This document shows, one piece after another, positions 45,095-56,424 of a DNA stretch of 64,000 bases. The notes beneath the pieces were generated by a model. That model made no database searches, had not been told where the DNA came from, and worked only from the letters and a program-made list of their open reading frames with translations. The position numbers and the translations under genes are program-made. Position 1 is the first letter of the stretch. Each line of letters opens with the position of its first letter. This DNA comes from Bactericera cockerelli (Eukaryota > Arthropoda > Insecta > Hemiptera > Triozidae), in NCBI GenBank assembly GCA_024516035.1, contig CM044957.1:5538374-5602373 (forward strand), read 5' to 3'.

Positions 45095-45386
45095 ACGATT
45101 TTTTTTAACCTCACGTCTCTGCCCTTCATTCGCTGGAAACTCACAAACCAGCTACAGTTCTACTCAAATTATCCTCACCCAGCCTGAATTATCCTCATCC
45201 AGCTTGAATTATCCTCACCCAGTCTGATGGTCACCCATCCAAGTACTTTTCTTCGGCGCATCTGGTATTCAGCGCATAAAGTACTTTTCGTCTCTTTTGG
45301 TTACTGCCCCTTGGCAATTTCCATGCTGCAGCAAATGGTAGGTAAAACCCCCGTCGTGATATGACTATTTACGTCTGCAAAAAAAG
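45095..45386. mobile_element. Rearranged 5S-headed SINE fragments
   Basis: 45098-45250 is a minus-strand body in which TCACCCAGCCTGAATTATCC occurs about three times in tandem. 45335-45386 is a plus-strand tail (ACCCCCGTCGTGATATGACT). Confidence 0.6.
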
Positions 45387-45460
45387 AATTCATTCTGGAA
45401 TCTGGTTTACCTGGAATATGCCTTAACAAGTCTACCTCTTCTTTTCATGTTGTACGTCCG

Positions 45461-45634
45461 TCCTGGTAGCTCAGTGGTAAAGGCGGCAATCAGTGAATCC
45501 AGAGATTCCAGAGGTCGTGGGTTCGAAACCCAACCGGGACGTGACAAGTTATCTTCCCATTTGGGATTTTTACCATATAATAATATGTCTTGGGCTTACT
45601 GCTGGAATATTAGGACTAAATAGTCCTAATCGGG
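45461..45634 (+). mobile_element. SINE A, 5' part, split by a 1.35-kb insertion
   Basis: Head and body as in the other copies, interrupted after TAATCGGG. The 3' end resumes at 46985 after the inserted element (to about 47023). Confidence 0.88.
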
Positions 45635-46984
45635 CATGCGCGGATATAGCCCTCTTGTACTGGGGGGGCACAATCGCACAATATAACTAACTAGCGGGTT
45701 GCACCCGCCGCTTCGCAAGCCTATCACACACACACACTCACAAACACACACACATAGACACACAAATGTCAATATTTTTCGTGTCACCCATCCATTTTAT
45801 GTCCTTACTCAACGTAGCTCAAGATCGGCTCATCAGAATTTCGTGATTGATAACTCAAATGAAAACTTGAACTCTTTTTGAGTTGATATCCCGCCGCCGC
45901 GCGCCGTGGCGCCATCACGAAAAATTTTGAGAAAAAAATGTCATTTCGGTCGAAAAATGTGATTTTTTTGTGTCACCCATCCATTTTTTGTCCTTACTTC
46001 GTGTAGCTTAACCCTGGAGATATATTCCCTGATCCAAATGGAAAAATTTCAGTTTTCTCGGACAATCTGTGTGGATTTGACAACTTTTTTATTAAGTTAT
46101 TTCTTATTGGTCTTAGAATTGGGAATTATTTTGGGTCCCGTGCCCCCCTAACTTATTGAGATCTTTTTTTTACGGGATTAGTCTTAGAATTTGGAATTGT
46201 TTTGGGTCCCGTGTCCCCCTAACTTGTTGAGATTTTTTTTTTACGGGATTAGTCTTAGAATTGGCAATTATTTTGGGTCACGTGCCCCCCTAACTTATTG
46301 AGATCTTTTTTTTTTTACGGGATTAGTCTTAGAATTGGGAATTATTTTGGGTTCCGTGCCTCCCTAACTTATTGATATCTTTTTTTTTTACGGGATTAGT
46401 CTTAGAATTTGGAATTATTTTTGGTCCGAGCCCCCCTAACTTATTGAGATTTTTTTAAGGGATTAGTCTTAGAATTGGGAATTATTTTGGGTCCCGTGCC
46501 CCCCTAACTTATTGAGATCTTTTTTTTTTTACGGGATTAGTCTTAGAATTGGGAATTATTTTGGCTTCCGTGCCTCCCTAACTTATTGATATCTTTTTTT
46601 TTTACGGGATTAGTCTTAGAATTTGGAATTATTTTTGGTCCGAGCCCCCCTAACTTATTGAGATTTTTTTTTTACGGCATTAGTCTTAGAATTGGGAATT
46701 ATTTTGGGTCCCGTGCCCCCCTTACATATTGAGATTTTTTTTTATGGGATTAGTCTTAGAATTGGGAATTATTTTGGGTCCCGTGTCCCCCTAACTTATT
46801 GAGATTTTCTTTTTAACGGGATTAGTTTTATAATATTGGGAATTATTTTGGGTCCCGTGCCCCCTAACTCATTGAGATCTTTTGTTTTTACGGGATTAGG
46901 TATAATGCAATTTGAGAAACACCACTTACCGAAAAAATCTGGGGGGGCACGTGCCCCCCGTGCCCCCCCCTATATCCGCGCATG
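45635..46984. mobile_element. 1350-bp element with 15-bp TIRs and 8-bp target duplication
   Basis: TIR CATGCGCGGATATAG at both ends; the 8-bp duplication TAATCGGG is at 45627-45634 and 46985-46992, exactly interrupting SINE A. Eight-bp duplications fit hAT-like elements. The next-inner bases are G/C runs (GGGGGGGCAC). It has no transposase ORF, so it would be non-autonomous. Confidence 0.88.
46080..46910. repeat. ~75-bp tandem array inside the 1350-bp element
   Basis: About 11 units, each with GGGATTAGTCTTAGAATTGG, ATTATTTTGGGTCCCGTGCC, CCCTAACTTATTGAGAT and a T-run of variable length. Two units (near 46330 and 46560) share the variant TTCCGTGCCTCCC, and their successors share TTTTTGGTCCGAGCCC, implying duplication of a multi-unit block. 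Confidence 0.93.
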
Positions 46985-47029
46985 TAATCGGGTAGTATAA
47001 ATAAGGCGATAATATTATTATTACACTCT

Positions 47030-47240
47030 GGTAGACGTCAAACACAAATTATTATTATTTAACACTTTATCAATACGGACATATATACAAAACAGATAAT
47101 TACAAATTAATATACAATATAAGAGAAGTAAAAAGAGAAAAAAATGAAGAAAAAATAAAGAAATATATAAATAATAATTATATTATGTCCTAACTAAAAG
47201 GCGGGGTTATTGCCTTTGGCAATCTCTTCCACCCAACGAT
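47030..47240. repeat. Dispersed GGCGGGGTTATTGCC repeat, copy 2
   Basis: Same order of blocks as 34690-34915; the end AATCTCTTCCACCCAACG is intact. It begins directly after the SINE A tail. Confidence 0.65.
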
Positions 47241-47476
47241 GTGTAAGTTAGAATTGCTGTGCTACCCACAAGTATTGTGAAGAGGCGCTTGCTATAACTC
47301 TGGTCCAGGTGGGCTGTGCTGTAACAAGATCTGAGGATCAGGATGAGAGACGGATCAGGATTAAGGATGATGGATTTGATCCAGACGATCTCGTCATTAT
47401 TGTGAGTGGTTCTCAACCTACGGACGCATGATGTACTCAACACGTGTTACTGCAAAATTTACAATGAAATACAATA

Positions 47477-47622
47477 CAGTGGAACTTGGATATAAGAGAA
47501 CTTAAGGGACTGGAACTTTTTTTCTTATATCCAAGTTTCTCTTATAGTGAGGTTATTTTTTTCCTTATACAGAGGTAAATTTGACCTGGAAACCGTTCTC
47601 TTCTTATATCCAGGTTTGACTG
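47477..47622. mobile_element. 146-bp MITE with GGATATAAG ends
   Basis: Left CAGTGGAACTTGGATATAAG, right (complement) CAGTCAAACCTGGATATAAG; TA at left. Interior CTTATATCC/GGATATAAG motifs recur. A decayed relative is at 33391-33480. Confidence 0.75.
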
Positions 47623-47842
47623 TGGGTACAATACATGGACAGATGGTAAAAAGCCGGAGGGAACAACTTTGATGCATTGGAGTAGAGGCTAATGCTCATC
47701 GCCTCATTTTTGTTTTAATCCTATTGTAAAATTCGGTCCTATCCTAAGTACTCGTATATGTATAATGAGTTGATCCTAATATTGCTGTACTTTGGGTTTT
47801 CGATCAATAAGGCGCTAGTTTGATCGATAAGCTTGATCTAGC

Positions 47843-47975
47843 ATGATCGATAAGGTGGCGGATTTGTAATCTGGAAGCCGGTGGTTCAAGTCCCAAGTTA
47901 AGCAAAAAATTACTAAAGCGAGTTTGATTTACTTGTGATATCACTATCGTGATTAACAAATATATGATAACTTTG
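47843..47975 (+). mobile_element. SINE D
   Basis: GCATGATCGATAAGGTGGCG, GGTGGTTCAAGTCCC, GTGATATCAC and GATTAACAAATATATGATAA mark head, box B and tail. Confidence 0.82.
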
Positions 47976-48113
47976 GATTGCCGGGGTTCACTCGTAACTC
48001 GTGAGGATATAGTTGAAATGTAGAATATTTCCTTGAGAAAAACAAGCAAAGCAATTCAAATTCGTCCAGAAATATTCACAGATCGTTTTCGAATTGATTG
48101 ACCAATTGTAATA

Positions 48114-48463
48114 CAGTCGCACCTAGATATAATTGAAGAGAACTCAAGGGGAACCGGAAATTTTTTCTCTTATATTTAGGTTTTTCTCTTATAAAGAAGG
48201 TTATTATCCCTTATAAGAGATAAGTTTGACCTGGAAATCGTTCTCTTATATCCGTGTTTCTCTTATATCCAGGTTCTCTTATATCCAGGTTCTCTTATAT
48301 CCAGGTTTCTCTTATATCCAGTTCTATTATATCCAGGTTTCTCTTATATTCAGTTAATTCTCTTATATCCAGATTTCTCTTAATACAGGTTTCTCTTGTA
48401 TCCAGTTCTCTTATATCTAGGTTTCTCTTATATCCAGGTTTATCTTATAATTCAGTTCGGCTG
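48114..48463. mobile_element. 350-bp MITE of the GGATATAAG family, expanded
   Basis: Left CAGTCGCACCTAGATATAA, right (complement) CAGCCGAACTGAATTATAAG, TA on both sides. The right half is filled by about 12 copies of a 16-19-bp unit TCTCTTATATCCAGGTT, which is the family's own subterminal sequence. Confidence 0.82.
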
Positions 48464-48659
48464 TAGCTTCTATACTTCACAAGTAATAGAAAGCAAAAGG
48501 TGGCCCGATGTTCAGGGCAGTAGGTTGAGAAGTGCCGTGCCTGGGTCATGTATGTGCATGCTCCGTGGTACACAGTGGTAGGGAAAGTAGTTCTATGTCG
48601 AGATGCACCAGGCCTGGACACGTGGACACGATCATACGATTTATAAACTTAACGAAATT

Positions 48660-48845
48660 ATTATTATTATTTTACACTTTATTAGATATAAATGGACATA
48701 ATGTACAATGTAAATAATTATTTAAACAATGAAAAAAATGGAAACAGTATATACAATAAAATGAAAAAGAATAGAAAAATATATAAAAATATATGTCCTA
48801 ACTAAAGGGCGGGGTTATTGCCTATGGCAATCTCTTCCACCCAAC
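48660..48845. repeat. Dispersed GGCGGGGTTATTGCC repeat, copy 3
   Basis: ATTATTATT, TTTTACACTTTATTAGATAT, then TCCTAACTAAAGGGCGGGGT and CAATCTCTTCCACCCAACC. Confidence 0.65.
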
Positions 48846-48960
48846 CCTTCTTCTTCTTCCTGTCTCGAACCGAAAGTCTAAATAAAGCACTAATATACGG
48901 AGTATTGCAGAACCCCTAAAAGAGAAATGGGTGTTTAAAAAAACACCTGGGAAGGAAGCC

Positions 48961-49145
48961 GACCTCCGTGGCTCAGTGGTTAATTGGTTACTGACCCGGA
49001 GGTTGCGGGTTCGAATCCCGGTCGGAGCGGAAATTTCTCCACCGAAATTTTCCGTTTCCGGAATGGCATGGATGTAAAGGTAAAGTGACCTGAAGTAATG
49101 CGAAAGATTTTCCGGGGCACAACTACCTTTTATTGACAAAAAAAA
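48961..49145 (+). mobile_element. SINE E, full length
   Basis: GACCTCCGTGGCTCAGTGGT, box B GCGGGTTCGAATCCCGG, then TTCCGGAATGGCATGGATGT and a poly-A end. Confidence 0.87.
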
Positions 49146-49429
49146 AGTTAGGAAGTAACTCCCGAAGTAATGTATCACATCACGGTTCCAGGATCTCCTA
49201 CGTCTTCTGAGGATAGATTTTTTAGTGGGTAAAAATCCCACACCCCAGGGAGTGAGGTGGCTGGGTATCTTTAGAAGATTTTCCTATCCTCAATTAAAAA
49301 GTTAGGAAATAGTTGTTTGGTATTTCTCTCATCGAAAACATCTATAGGTCTGAGGTTCACAGAAACATTTGATATTTGTGTTGTTCAGCACAAGAGTATT
49401 GTCGATTTCAGAAAAATATACATCCATTT

Positions 49430-49795
49430 TCCATGGCACGGTGATTACACCAGATCTCATCCGATCAGTGATGTAAAGCAACTTTCATCGAGGTGATGAT
49501 ATGGATTGGTGACCGTTTCGGTATTGAATCCATCCATGGTCCTCATGGGAATCCACGTTTTGCAGACTATTCCCGAACTTACTCAGGCTGGGTGAGGTTG
49601 AGTAGCTGGGATGTTTACCTAGCGAATGGCGAGGAAAAAGATCTTTCCTCGTGATGCAGGCTATTCCCAGCCCTACTCAGGCATTGTGAGGTTAATTTTG
49701 AGGAGCTGGTTTGTGAGTTTCCAGTGAATGGAAGGTATAAGAGACGTCATGTTATGACGATGTATTGTTGAAACCGACGTTAAACCCGAAAAAAA
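49430..49795 (+). mobile_element. 5S-headed SINE with internal duplication
   Basis: The head here is closer to 5S rRNA than elsewhere (ACGGTGATTACACCAGATCT, CATCCGATCAGTGATGTAAA). The body segment GGCTATTCCC...CTCAGGC...GTGAGGTT appears twice, near 49568 and 49660. It ends GACGTTAAACCCG with poly-A. Confidence 0.75.
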
Positions 49796-49797
49796 CC

Positions 49798-50263
49798 GAC
49801 CTCAGGAGCTTGATCGATAAGGTAGCAGATTTGTAACCTGGAGGTCACTGGTTCAAGTCCCAAGCCAAGAAAAAAACTAAGGGGTATTTTTCTTTTTTTT
49901 TAAATCTTTAAAAAAAAAAAAAAATTCCAGGTTCGATATTTCCAAATTTAATAGTTCCATTTTATTCCAATGTCAACTTCACCACATTTGTGAAAGAAAA
50001 ATGCATTTCGGTACTTTTAAAGATAAACAATGGACTTAACCTATAAAAGAACTGGAAGCAAGAATTTTCTTCTTCCATTTTGGTTAACCAAACTGGAAGA
50101 GGGAAGAGGAAAAATTTCCTCTTCCAAAAGAAAAATGACTTGCTTCCAGTTTGGTTCATTTTATTCCCGTTGCATCCACTTTGGTAAGAAAGAAAAATAC
50201 GGCTTTAGTAAAGCGAGCTTGAGTAATTTGTGATATCATCATTGTGTGATTAACACAAATATG
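49798..50263 (+). mobile_element. SINE D split by a ~320-bp insertion
   Basis: The head is at 49798-49885 and the tail at 50206-50263 (AAAGCGAGCTTGAGTAATTT, GATTAACACAAATATGAC). The intervening 320 bases contain a hairpin with AACTGGAAGCAAG and CTTGCTTCCAGTT arms. I do not recognise the insertion. Confidence 0.65.
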
Positions 50264-50598
50264 ACGAAAAAAAAATTGACCCTCAAAACAATGACTTTGA
50301 CCTGCACGCTCACCGTAGCTTAACTCGAGCGTCACCAGTCCGCGCCTGGTGGCGGGTTCAGCTACACGGACTAGCAGCCAGTCGCATGGGAAGGACATAT
50401 TGGAATCTCATAGAGAAAGTCCAGGCGCTTACGTAAGACCCGAAGAACCATCATTGTTTGCCCTTCTCGTCTGGATGGGGTCGATGGGGGAACCATTGTT
50501 AGGTAAGGTTAGGAACATGGCGGGCCCGTGGCGGTGGTGTCATGTGGATGTCCGTCTGGCAACGTGGCAACCAGGTGAGGATATTATTTTATATATAT

Positions 50599-50805
50599 TA
50601 TTAGCTCAGTGGTAAAGGCGGCATTCTGTGAATCCAGAGATTCCAGATTTCGTGGGTTCGAAACCCAGCCGAGACATGACAAATTATCCTCCCATTTGGG
50701 ATTTTTACCAATAATAATATGTATTGGGCTTACTGCTGGAATAATGGGACTTTAATAGTCCTTATCGGGCAGTATAAATAAGACGATATTATTATTATTA
50801 TTAAA
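50599..50805 (+). mobile_element. SINE A, full length
   Basis: Head TTAGCTCAGTGGTAAAGGCG and GGGTTCGAAACCC, body and GGGCAGTATAAATAAGACGA with (ATT)n tail. Confidence 0.85.
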
Positions 50806-50939
50806 TCCGAGAATTTTTTTTGAACACAATACTTGTATGTATGTATAATTTTATTTGTGGTGAAGCACAAGGTCTCTTCACAATTTTTGTGGGTAAAAAT
50901 ATGTCTTATTATTTTTTTAACACAATACTTGTATGTATA

Positions 50940-51824
50940 CAGGGTCTTCATAAAGTCTCACCCAGGCCTAGGTTTCTCGAAAACGACTCAGAATATCAAA
51001 AAACGCAAAAAACCCGTATTCCTTTATATTTAGGGGGATTGATTTTCAGCCAAAAAAATTTTGCCTCCACGGCCCCAGTCAGGCTGGGCATGGACCAACT
51101 TTAAAATCTTAAATAGAATGGTATGTCTTGTGGCATATTGTTTTAAAGGTCTTATTGAGAGAAGTTCATTACAATAAATTTTAGTGTGCTACGACTTACC
51201 GTTCTTGAGATACAGGGTCGGACGTTCTGCGTAATATCCATATATTTTGACCTATAACTCGTTAACCGTATATTATGGAGAAAATTTTTCTTGTTAATAA
51301 TAACTCCTTATGACAAGAACTTTCGAACAAGTTATAACTCGACATACTCTGTTGATGTTAGTTTCTGGTCAGTTTCGTCAGCCAGCCGGACGAACAGTCG
51401 AAAAAAATTTAACGAAAAAACAAATCAAGTTTTAACTTGTTCGAAAGTTCTTGCCATAAGGAGTTATTATTAAGAAGAAATTTTTTCTCCATAATTTACG
51501 GTTAACGAGTTATAGGTCAAAATATATGGATATTACGCAGGACGTCCGACCCTGTATCTCGAGAACGGTAAGTCGTAGCTCACTAAAATTTGTTGTAATG
51601 AACTTCTCTTAATAAGACCTTTAAAACAATATGCCACAAGACATACCATTCTATTTAAGATTTTAAAGTTGGTCCATGCCCAGCCTGACTGGGGCCGTGT
51701 AGGCAAAAATTTTTTGGCTGAAAATCAATCCCCCTAAATATAAAGGAATACGGGTTTTTGCGTTTTTTGATATTCTGAGTCGTTTTCGAGAAACCTAGGC
51801 CTGGGTGAGACTATGAAGACCCTG
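50940..51824. mobile_element. 885-bp foldback, second copy of the 18-kb element
   Basis: Same inner arms and same loop (loop in opposite orientation), but ends CAGGGTCTTCATAAAGTCTC with a different outer 45-50 bases. TA on both sides. It splits a duplicated segment with TTTGTGGTGAAGCACAAGG at 50850 and 51838. Confidence 0.92.
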
Positions 51825-51944
51825 TATATGATTTTATTTGTGGTGAAGCACAAGGCCTTTTCACAATTTTTGTGGGTAGTCCAGCATTACTAAGAGCCTC
51901 CTTCACATTTCGAATTATTCTATTACATTAATTCCTTTTTACAC

Positions 51945-52098
51945 TGGTAATGCCGCCACTGGTCGTTACTCATACAAGTAAGTACTCATTTTTCCTCACG
52001 AGGTATGAGTGGAAAAATTCTTGCCCCGCTAGAAATCGAACCCAGGTCACCATGCGTGCAATGCCTCGCTAACTCACTCTGCCACGGTGACTACTAAT
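51945..52098 (-). mobile_element. SINE F
   Basis: Minus-strand head GTCACCGTGGCAGAGTGAGT and ACCTGGGTTCGATTTC, tail with ATACCTCGTGAGGAAAAATG. Other diverged members with the same CTCGTGAGG tail are at 4026-4200 (+), 17141-17265 (-), 30430-30640 (+) and 30735-30865 (+). Confidence 0.78.
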
Positions 52099-52184
52099 TT
52101 GAACACAATATTTCCGATTATATTAGAAATTTATTGGAAGTAGGTAATAGAGAAGGTCTCTTTAGTTTTATTACTTTGTTTTTT

Positions 52185-52345
52185 GGATCATTAATAATTA
52201 AATCTTTAGTTGAAGGTAACCACCAGGCGAGGTTAATGCTCAAAGCTCTACCACCTAGCCCTCAAAGTCTTATTATTATGTGGTCAGAAACTCATGTTGA
52301 TGAGGATAATTCCAAGCATCGCATTGGGTGGAATCCGATCTACAG
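52185..52345 (-). mobile_element. SINE C, body and damaged head
   Basis: Complement of CCTCGCCTGGTGGTTACCTT and of AATAAGACTTTGAGGGCTAG; the head breaks off at TGGAATCCGATC. Smaller SINE C pieces also lie at 29578-29645 (+) and 36060-36140 (-). Confidence 0.75.
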
Positions 52346-52504
52346 ATCGTGTATCCGAAAATCTACATGACGTTCTGTGAACAAGCCTTTTTGTTTCTGT
52401 CAGGAAAATATTGGTCTATGGACTATGATACCACGGCTTTTGGATTATGGCCATAAGAATGATCGACCCAAGAGAGTCAAATTATAAAAAATTTCCAAAG
52501 AACA

Positions 52505-52830
52505 TAGGTAATGTGTTTAAAGTAATTGCGATTCATTTTTTAATGCTAACCATCTAAATGTTAATTTTTCATTATTTTTAGAAACTATTAAAAAAGAAAT
52601 GTAATTGTAATTTCTTTTTTAATAGTTACTAAATTGCACGAGTGAAAAGTTAAATACTTCCAAGGAACACAATGTGTGTAAAGTAATTGAGATTCAATTT
52701 TTAATGCTAACCATCTAAATGTGTTAATTTTTCATTATCTTTAATAGTAAAGTTTCTTTTTTAATAGTTTCTAAAGAAATGTAATTTCTTTTTTAATAAG
52801 TACACTTAGGTATACGTACTAAGTAAATTG
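52505..52830. repeat. ~160-bp tandem duplication with internal hairpins
   Basis: ATGCTAACCATCTAAATG, TTAATTTTTCATTAT and AATTGCACGAGTGAA occur in both copies. ACTATTAAAAAAGAAAT and its complement make a hairpin in each. Confidence 0.75.
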
Positions 52831-53556
52831 CACGAGTGAACAGATAGTTCTGCATTTTACGATACTTTTAATGTCGATAGTCGAGTACATAGGGATTTAT
52901 GTATTATAGTGTAGTCAAAAGTAACAGGCATTAAGCCAGAACAGTCAGAGCAGGGCTAGTTGCACTGAGATTTTTTTATTTTTTTGTAATTCATTTGCAT
53001 TAATAATTTATTGTACATAATAGATATAATAGGTAACACATATTCAATGCTACTATCCCACATTCGGGCAATACAGTCCTCTTGTTTTGTCGGATAATGA
53101 TGATAGAGTATTAATTCCCCTAACTTGAATTTAGAGAGAGAGACACACAGAGTATGAAAGAGAGAGAGAGAGAGAGAAATGAGGGGAAAGCACAACTTTA
53201 CACATACAGAACGTCATGAACCAGCTGACACCGGTTTGTAGGAATGTGCTCCAAGTGAAGGGGGGCGGGGTTGCATAAGATCAGGACGAGGCGTCCAAAC
53301 AGGGCCATCCGACGCGACGCGGCGTGGACCGCATTCCACCTGGCGCCAACTTTGCAGAAAATGCCTGATGGCCAAAAGCATTTTTTTTTACGTGCACCAT
53401 GCACACTCGCGGAGGTTGTTCAACACGTTGGCTGCCCACACTGACCACTTCGGAGCCGGTGCTCACGATTGTTACACCGCGGAGGTTGTAATATTAATAT
53501 CTCACCAGCCGTAGACCACCTATTCAGTGTATTTTCGATGGGGTGACTTACATGAA

Positions 53557-53785
53557 GTGCACTGGTAGTCAAGTGGTTAACGCGCTAGTCTGGTAATCTA
53601 GGTAGCGTAGAAATCCGTTGGTTCGAATCCCACCCAGTGCACGAATTTTTCCTCATTTATTTGAGTTTGTGACCACATAATAATAAGACTCTGAGGGTTA
53701 GGTGGTAGAAAATGCTTTGAGCATTAACCTCGCCTGGTGGTTACCTTCCACTAAAGAGTATTATTATTATTATTATTATTATTAT
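53557..53785 (+). mobile_element. SINE C, near-consensus, (ATT)n tail
   Basis: Full head (CACTGGTAGTCAAGTGGTTA, GGTTCGAATCCCACC), full body (GCATTAACCTCGCCTGGTGG) and ten-odd ATT units at 53758-53785. Confidence 0.9.
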
Positions 53786-53998
53786 GATGAGGTCAATCTT
53801 CTTACTATTCAAGACGAACACCAGGACCATCTCTGGCTCAAGTGGACAGTGTGAGGTTTAGGGACTGAAAACGATGTGAAATAACCCATTAAACATTCTA
53901 CTCTCTTCTAATCTCTGTACCCTGGAACTGTTGCATAACAATACTTCAGGATGCGAGATTTGATTTAAATAATAAGGGACCAAAGTGTACTGACTAAC

Positions 53999-54130
53999 CG
54001 ACCTCAATCGCTCGATCGTTAAGGCGGCGGACTTGTAACCTGGAGGTCGGTGGTTCAAGTCGCAAATTCAGCAAAAATTGAGTAAACCGAGTTTGAGTAA
54101 TTGTGTTATCATATCGTCAATAACTCAAAT
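53999..54130 (+). mobile_element. SINE D
   Basis: ACCTCAATCGCTCGATCGTT, GCGGCGGACTTGTAACCTGG, GGTGGTTCAAGTC; the tail is diverged. Confidence 0.8.
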
Positions 54131-54199
54131 TCATATGAAGAAGAAAAAGAAGAAAAAAAACCAGTGTCCCCAGTCACAGCCTCTTACGCAGGTTTTTTA

Positions 54200-54575
54200 C
54201 TTTCCTTATCCTATATAATAAGGAAAGTTTTATATTCGTCAAAAATTTGACCTACCCAGTTTTTCACATTTCTAGACCAATCATAACCTCAGGATACCAA
54301 AAAAGTTGTTTTCAGCCATTCGTCCATGCGTCGTGTCCGTCCGTAAACACGATATCTCCAGAACGGTAAAAGCTAGAGACTTGATATGGTATATTGGTAT
54401 AGTAGTTTTTTTTTCCAGAACATTTAATATTTAATCAACAGACTGACATCACTATTACGAAATGGTATAGTAGTTGATTTTATATACCATTCAAACCATG
54501 AATCTTTTGGTTGAAATAAGTCGCACTCTGCGGCGGAAGGGCCGCAAGGGTCGTTCTTTTGGATTGGTTATAGAA
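54200..54575. mobile_element. Partial second copy of the ACTTTCC element
   Basis: Shares the end hairpin, TTTGACCTACCCAGTTTTTC, ATAACCTCAGGATACC and GAACGGTA...GCTAGAGACTTGA with 22543-22850. About 60 bases around GGTATAGTAGTT are duplicated within it. Confidence 0.75.
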
Positions 54576-54787
54576 GTAGTTTTGTAGTAATGAAGAAGAA
54601 GTAATTTTGACTAGAATGCTTTAATAACTCATGGTCATTTATTCCGAAGAGAAGTTCCCCCTGATTGTTAATTTTCAACTCACAGTTTTGGAGTGTCCTG
54701 TTCTTGCCCCTATTCCAGTATCCCTATCTACTTCTCCATCTGTTGAGGATAACAAAGACGGAATTGACTCTCTAATGTTATACCTTA

Positions 54788-55068
54788 AGAGAACTCAGTG
54801 GTTAAGCACTCGCTTGCCATGCGGAAGGTCCCGGGTTCGAACCCCCGCGAAAAATTTGTATTCAAAATTTGGTTACAGTTGTTTGTAAGAGGTTCCTTCC
54901 GGTGCGCTCCCAGCACCTAAATGGGAAGTATTGTGTCACTTCTCGCCCATCAGAGGAGAGGCATACTACGGGATGGGCGGGCTACAACACAGACCACAAG
55001 CGTCTACAATAGCTCCTGTTTGATGGCTACGAAATAAAAAAGTCTGTGAAACACTCGTCTTTTAAAAA
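54788..55068 (+). mobile_element. SINE B, 5' end slightly truncated
   Basis: Begins AACTCAGTGGTTAAGCACTC, box B CGGGTTCGAACCCCC, body missing the TGTTGACC segment, tail TCTGTGAAACACTCGTCTTT. Confidence 0.82.
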
Positions 55069-55582
55069 AAAAGTCGTTTATTTAGAAAAATCTAAACTTG
55101 GGAACGGTGCGAATGACCACTGATGTTAAAGCATCTAATAAAAAAAATACACTTTAAACTATGGACAGAATACTTCCTCGTGATTGGTTCACATTGTACT
55201 GTATCTTTTCAGTCTTACCTCGGTAGTATAAACAAGGTGTATACACTTTGCAACTTTGTGATTTTATACTCAATCACTTGTAAGTAGCAATGTCGTCGAG
55301 GGCAGTCAAAGTGTTAACCCGCTCACTGATGGCGACGGAATGTCATTGTTTCGCAAGATTGTTTATTTTGTATTAAAATCAGTCTATTCCATTTCTCGAG
55401 GGGACTGGAACTGGTTTACTCCCGACCCGGGGTGGGGTGTGGTCAGAGCCCACTTCTCGTATTGACAAATGCTCCGATGCGTACTTACCTAGATCCAGCG
55501 GTGACCGGTGTGCTCAATAGCTTTCAATTGAACGCAATTTGTTTACGATCCATAAATCATCGATATCTGCACTATAATAAAG

Positions 55583-55785
55583 GCCAGCAGCGTCGATGGC
55601 GCTTTTAATGCACCGGTTCTCGTAGGATCACCGAAGTCAAGCAACGTCCAGCGAGGTGAAGACTTCGTGATGCTGGCATTCCGGCCCAACGCTGGGTGAG
55701 TTTAATGTGGGTAGTAGGTTTGAGAGTTTTCTGCGAATGGAGGATAACACCCCCGTTTCGAGATGACCTATAGCTGTTAAATGGG
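55583..55785 (+). mobile_element. 5S-headed SINE, best-preserved head
   Basis: GTCGATGGCGC, then CACCGGTTCTCGTAGGATCA, CCGAAGTCAAGCAACGTCCA and GCGAGGTGAAGACTT follow insect 5S rRNA order closely through internal box A. The tail half is decayed. Confidence 0.85.
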
Positions 55786-55842
55786 ACCTAAAATCCCTGA
55801 ATAATAATACACTAATAATAACAATAATATAGTATTAATACC

Positions 55843-56025
55843 TCCGTGGCTCAGTGATTAAGAGCATTGGTTACTGACCCGGAGGTTACGGGTTCAAATA
55901 CCGGTCGGAGCGGAAAATTCTGACCGAGTTCTTCAGTTTCCGGAATGGCATGGTTGTAAAGGTAAAGTCCCTGAAGTAATGCAAAAGCGGTTCCGGAGCA
56001 AAATTACGTTTTCAAAAAAAAAATA
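55843..56025 (+). mobile_element. SINE E, full length
   Basis: ACCTCCGTGGCTCAGTGATT, GGTTACTGACCCGGAGGTTA, the same body and an A-run at 56017-56025. Confidence 0.87.
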
Positions 56026-56217
56026 AGAAAAGTAAAAATAGTAACAATAGGTCTGATGCATCAGGTAAGGTTAGCCAATAGCCATTCAGGTTGGTATCGC
56101 AGTGTCGGCACTCTATCTCTGAGTTTGGTGGTTCGAGTCCCAAGTACGCCAAATGTTTCGTAAGGCGTGAATGTTTGAATAACTTGAAATATCACGATTG
56201 TGATTAACAATAATATT

Positions 56218-56412
56218 CTCTCACTGAAGTTAAGCAACGTCCAGCGAGGTTAGGACTTGAGTGGGTGAGCATTCAAATTCAAACCCTCGTGATGCTGGCT
56301 ATTCCCGGCCTCACTCAGGCTGGGAGAGAGGTTAACTTGAGAAGCTGGTTTGTGAGTTTCCTCCGATGTGTTTTGACTATGCAGTTGAAAGCAAAACGTT
56401 CAACAACAAAAA
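56218..56412 (+). mobile_element. 5S-headed SINE
   Basis: Starts at CTCACTGAAGTTAAGCAACG and runs through the box-C-like GACTTGAGTGGGTGAGC into the body GGCTATTCCCGGCCTCACTC. The 3' end is decayed. Confidence 0.8.
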
Positions 56413-56424
56413 ATATGATAAGTT

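Noticed and set aside
45721..45762. (AC)n tract as a functional element
   Set aside because: Short imperfect microsatellite inside the 1350-bp element; nothing suggests function.
55583..55660. A 5S rRNA gene
   Set aside because: Only the first two-thirds of 5S are recognisable, with several changes, and the segment fuses to the SINE body.
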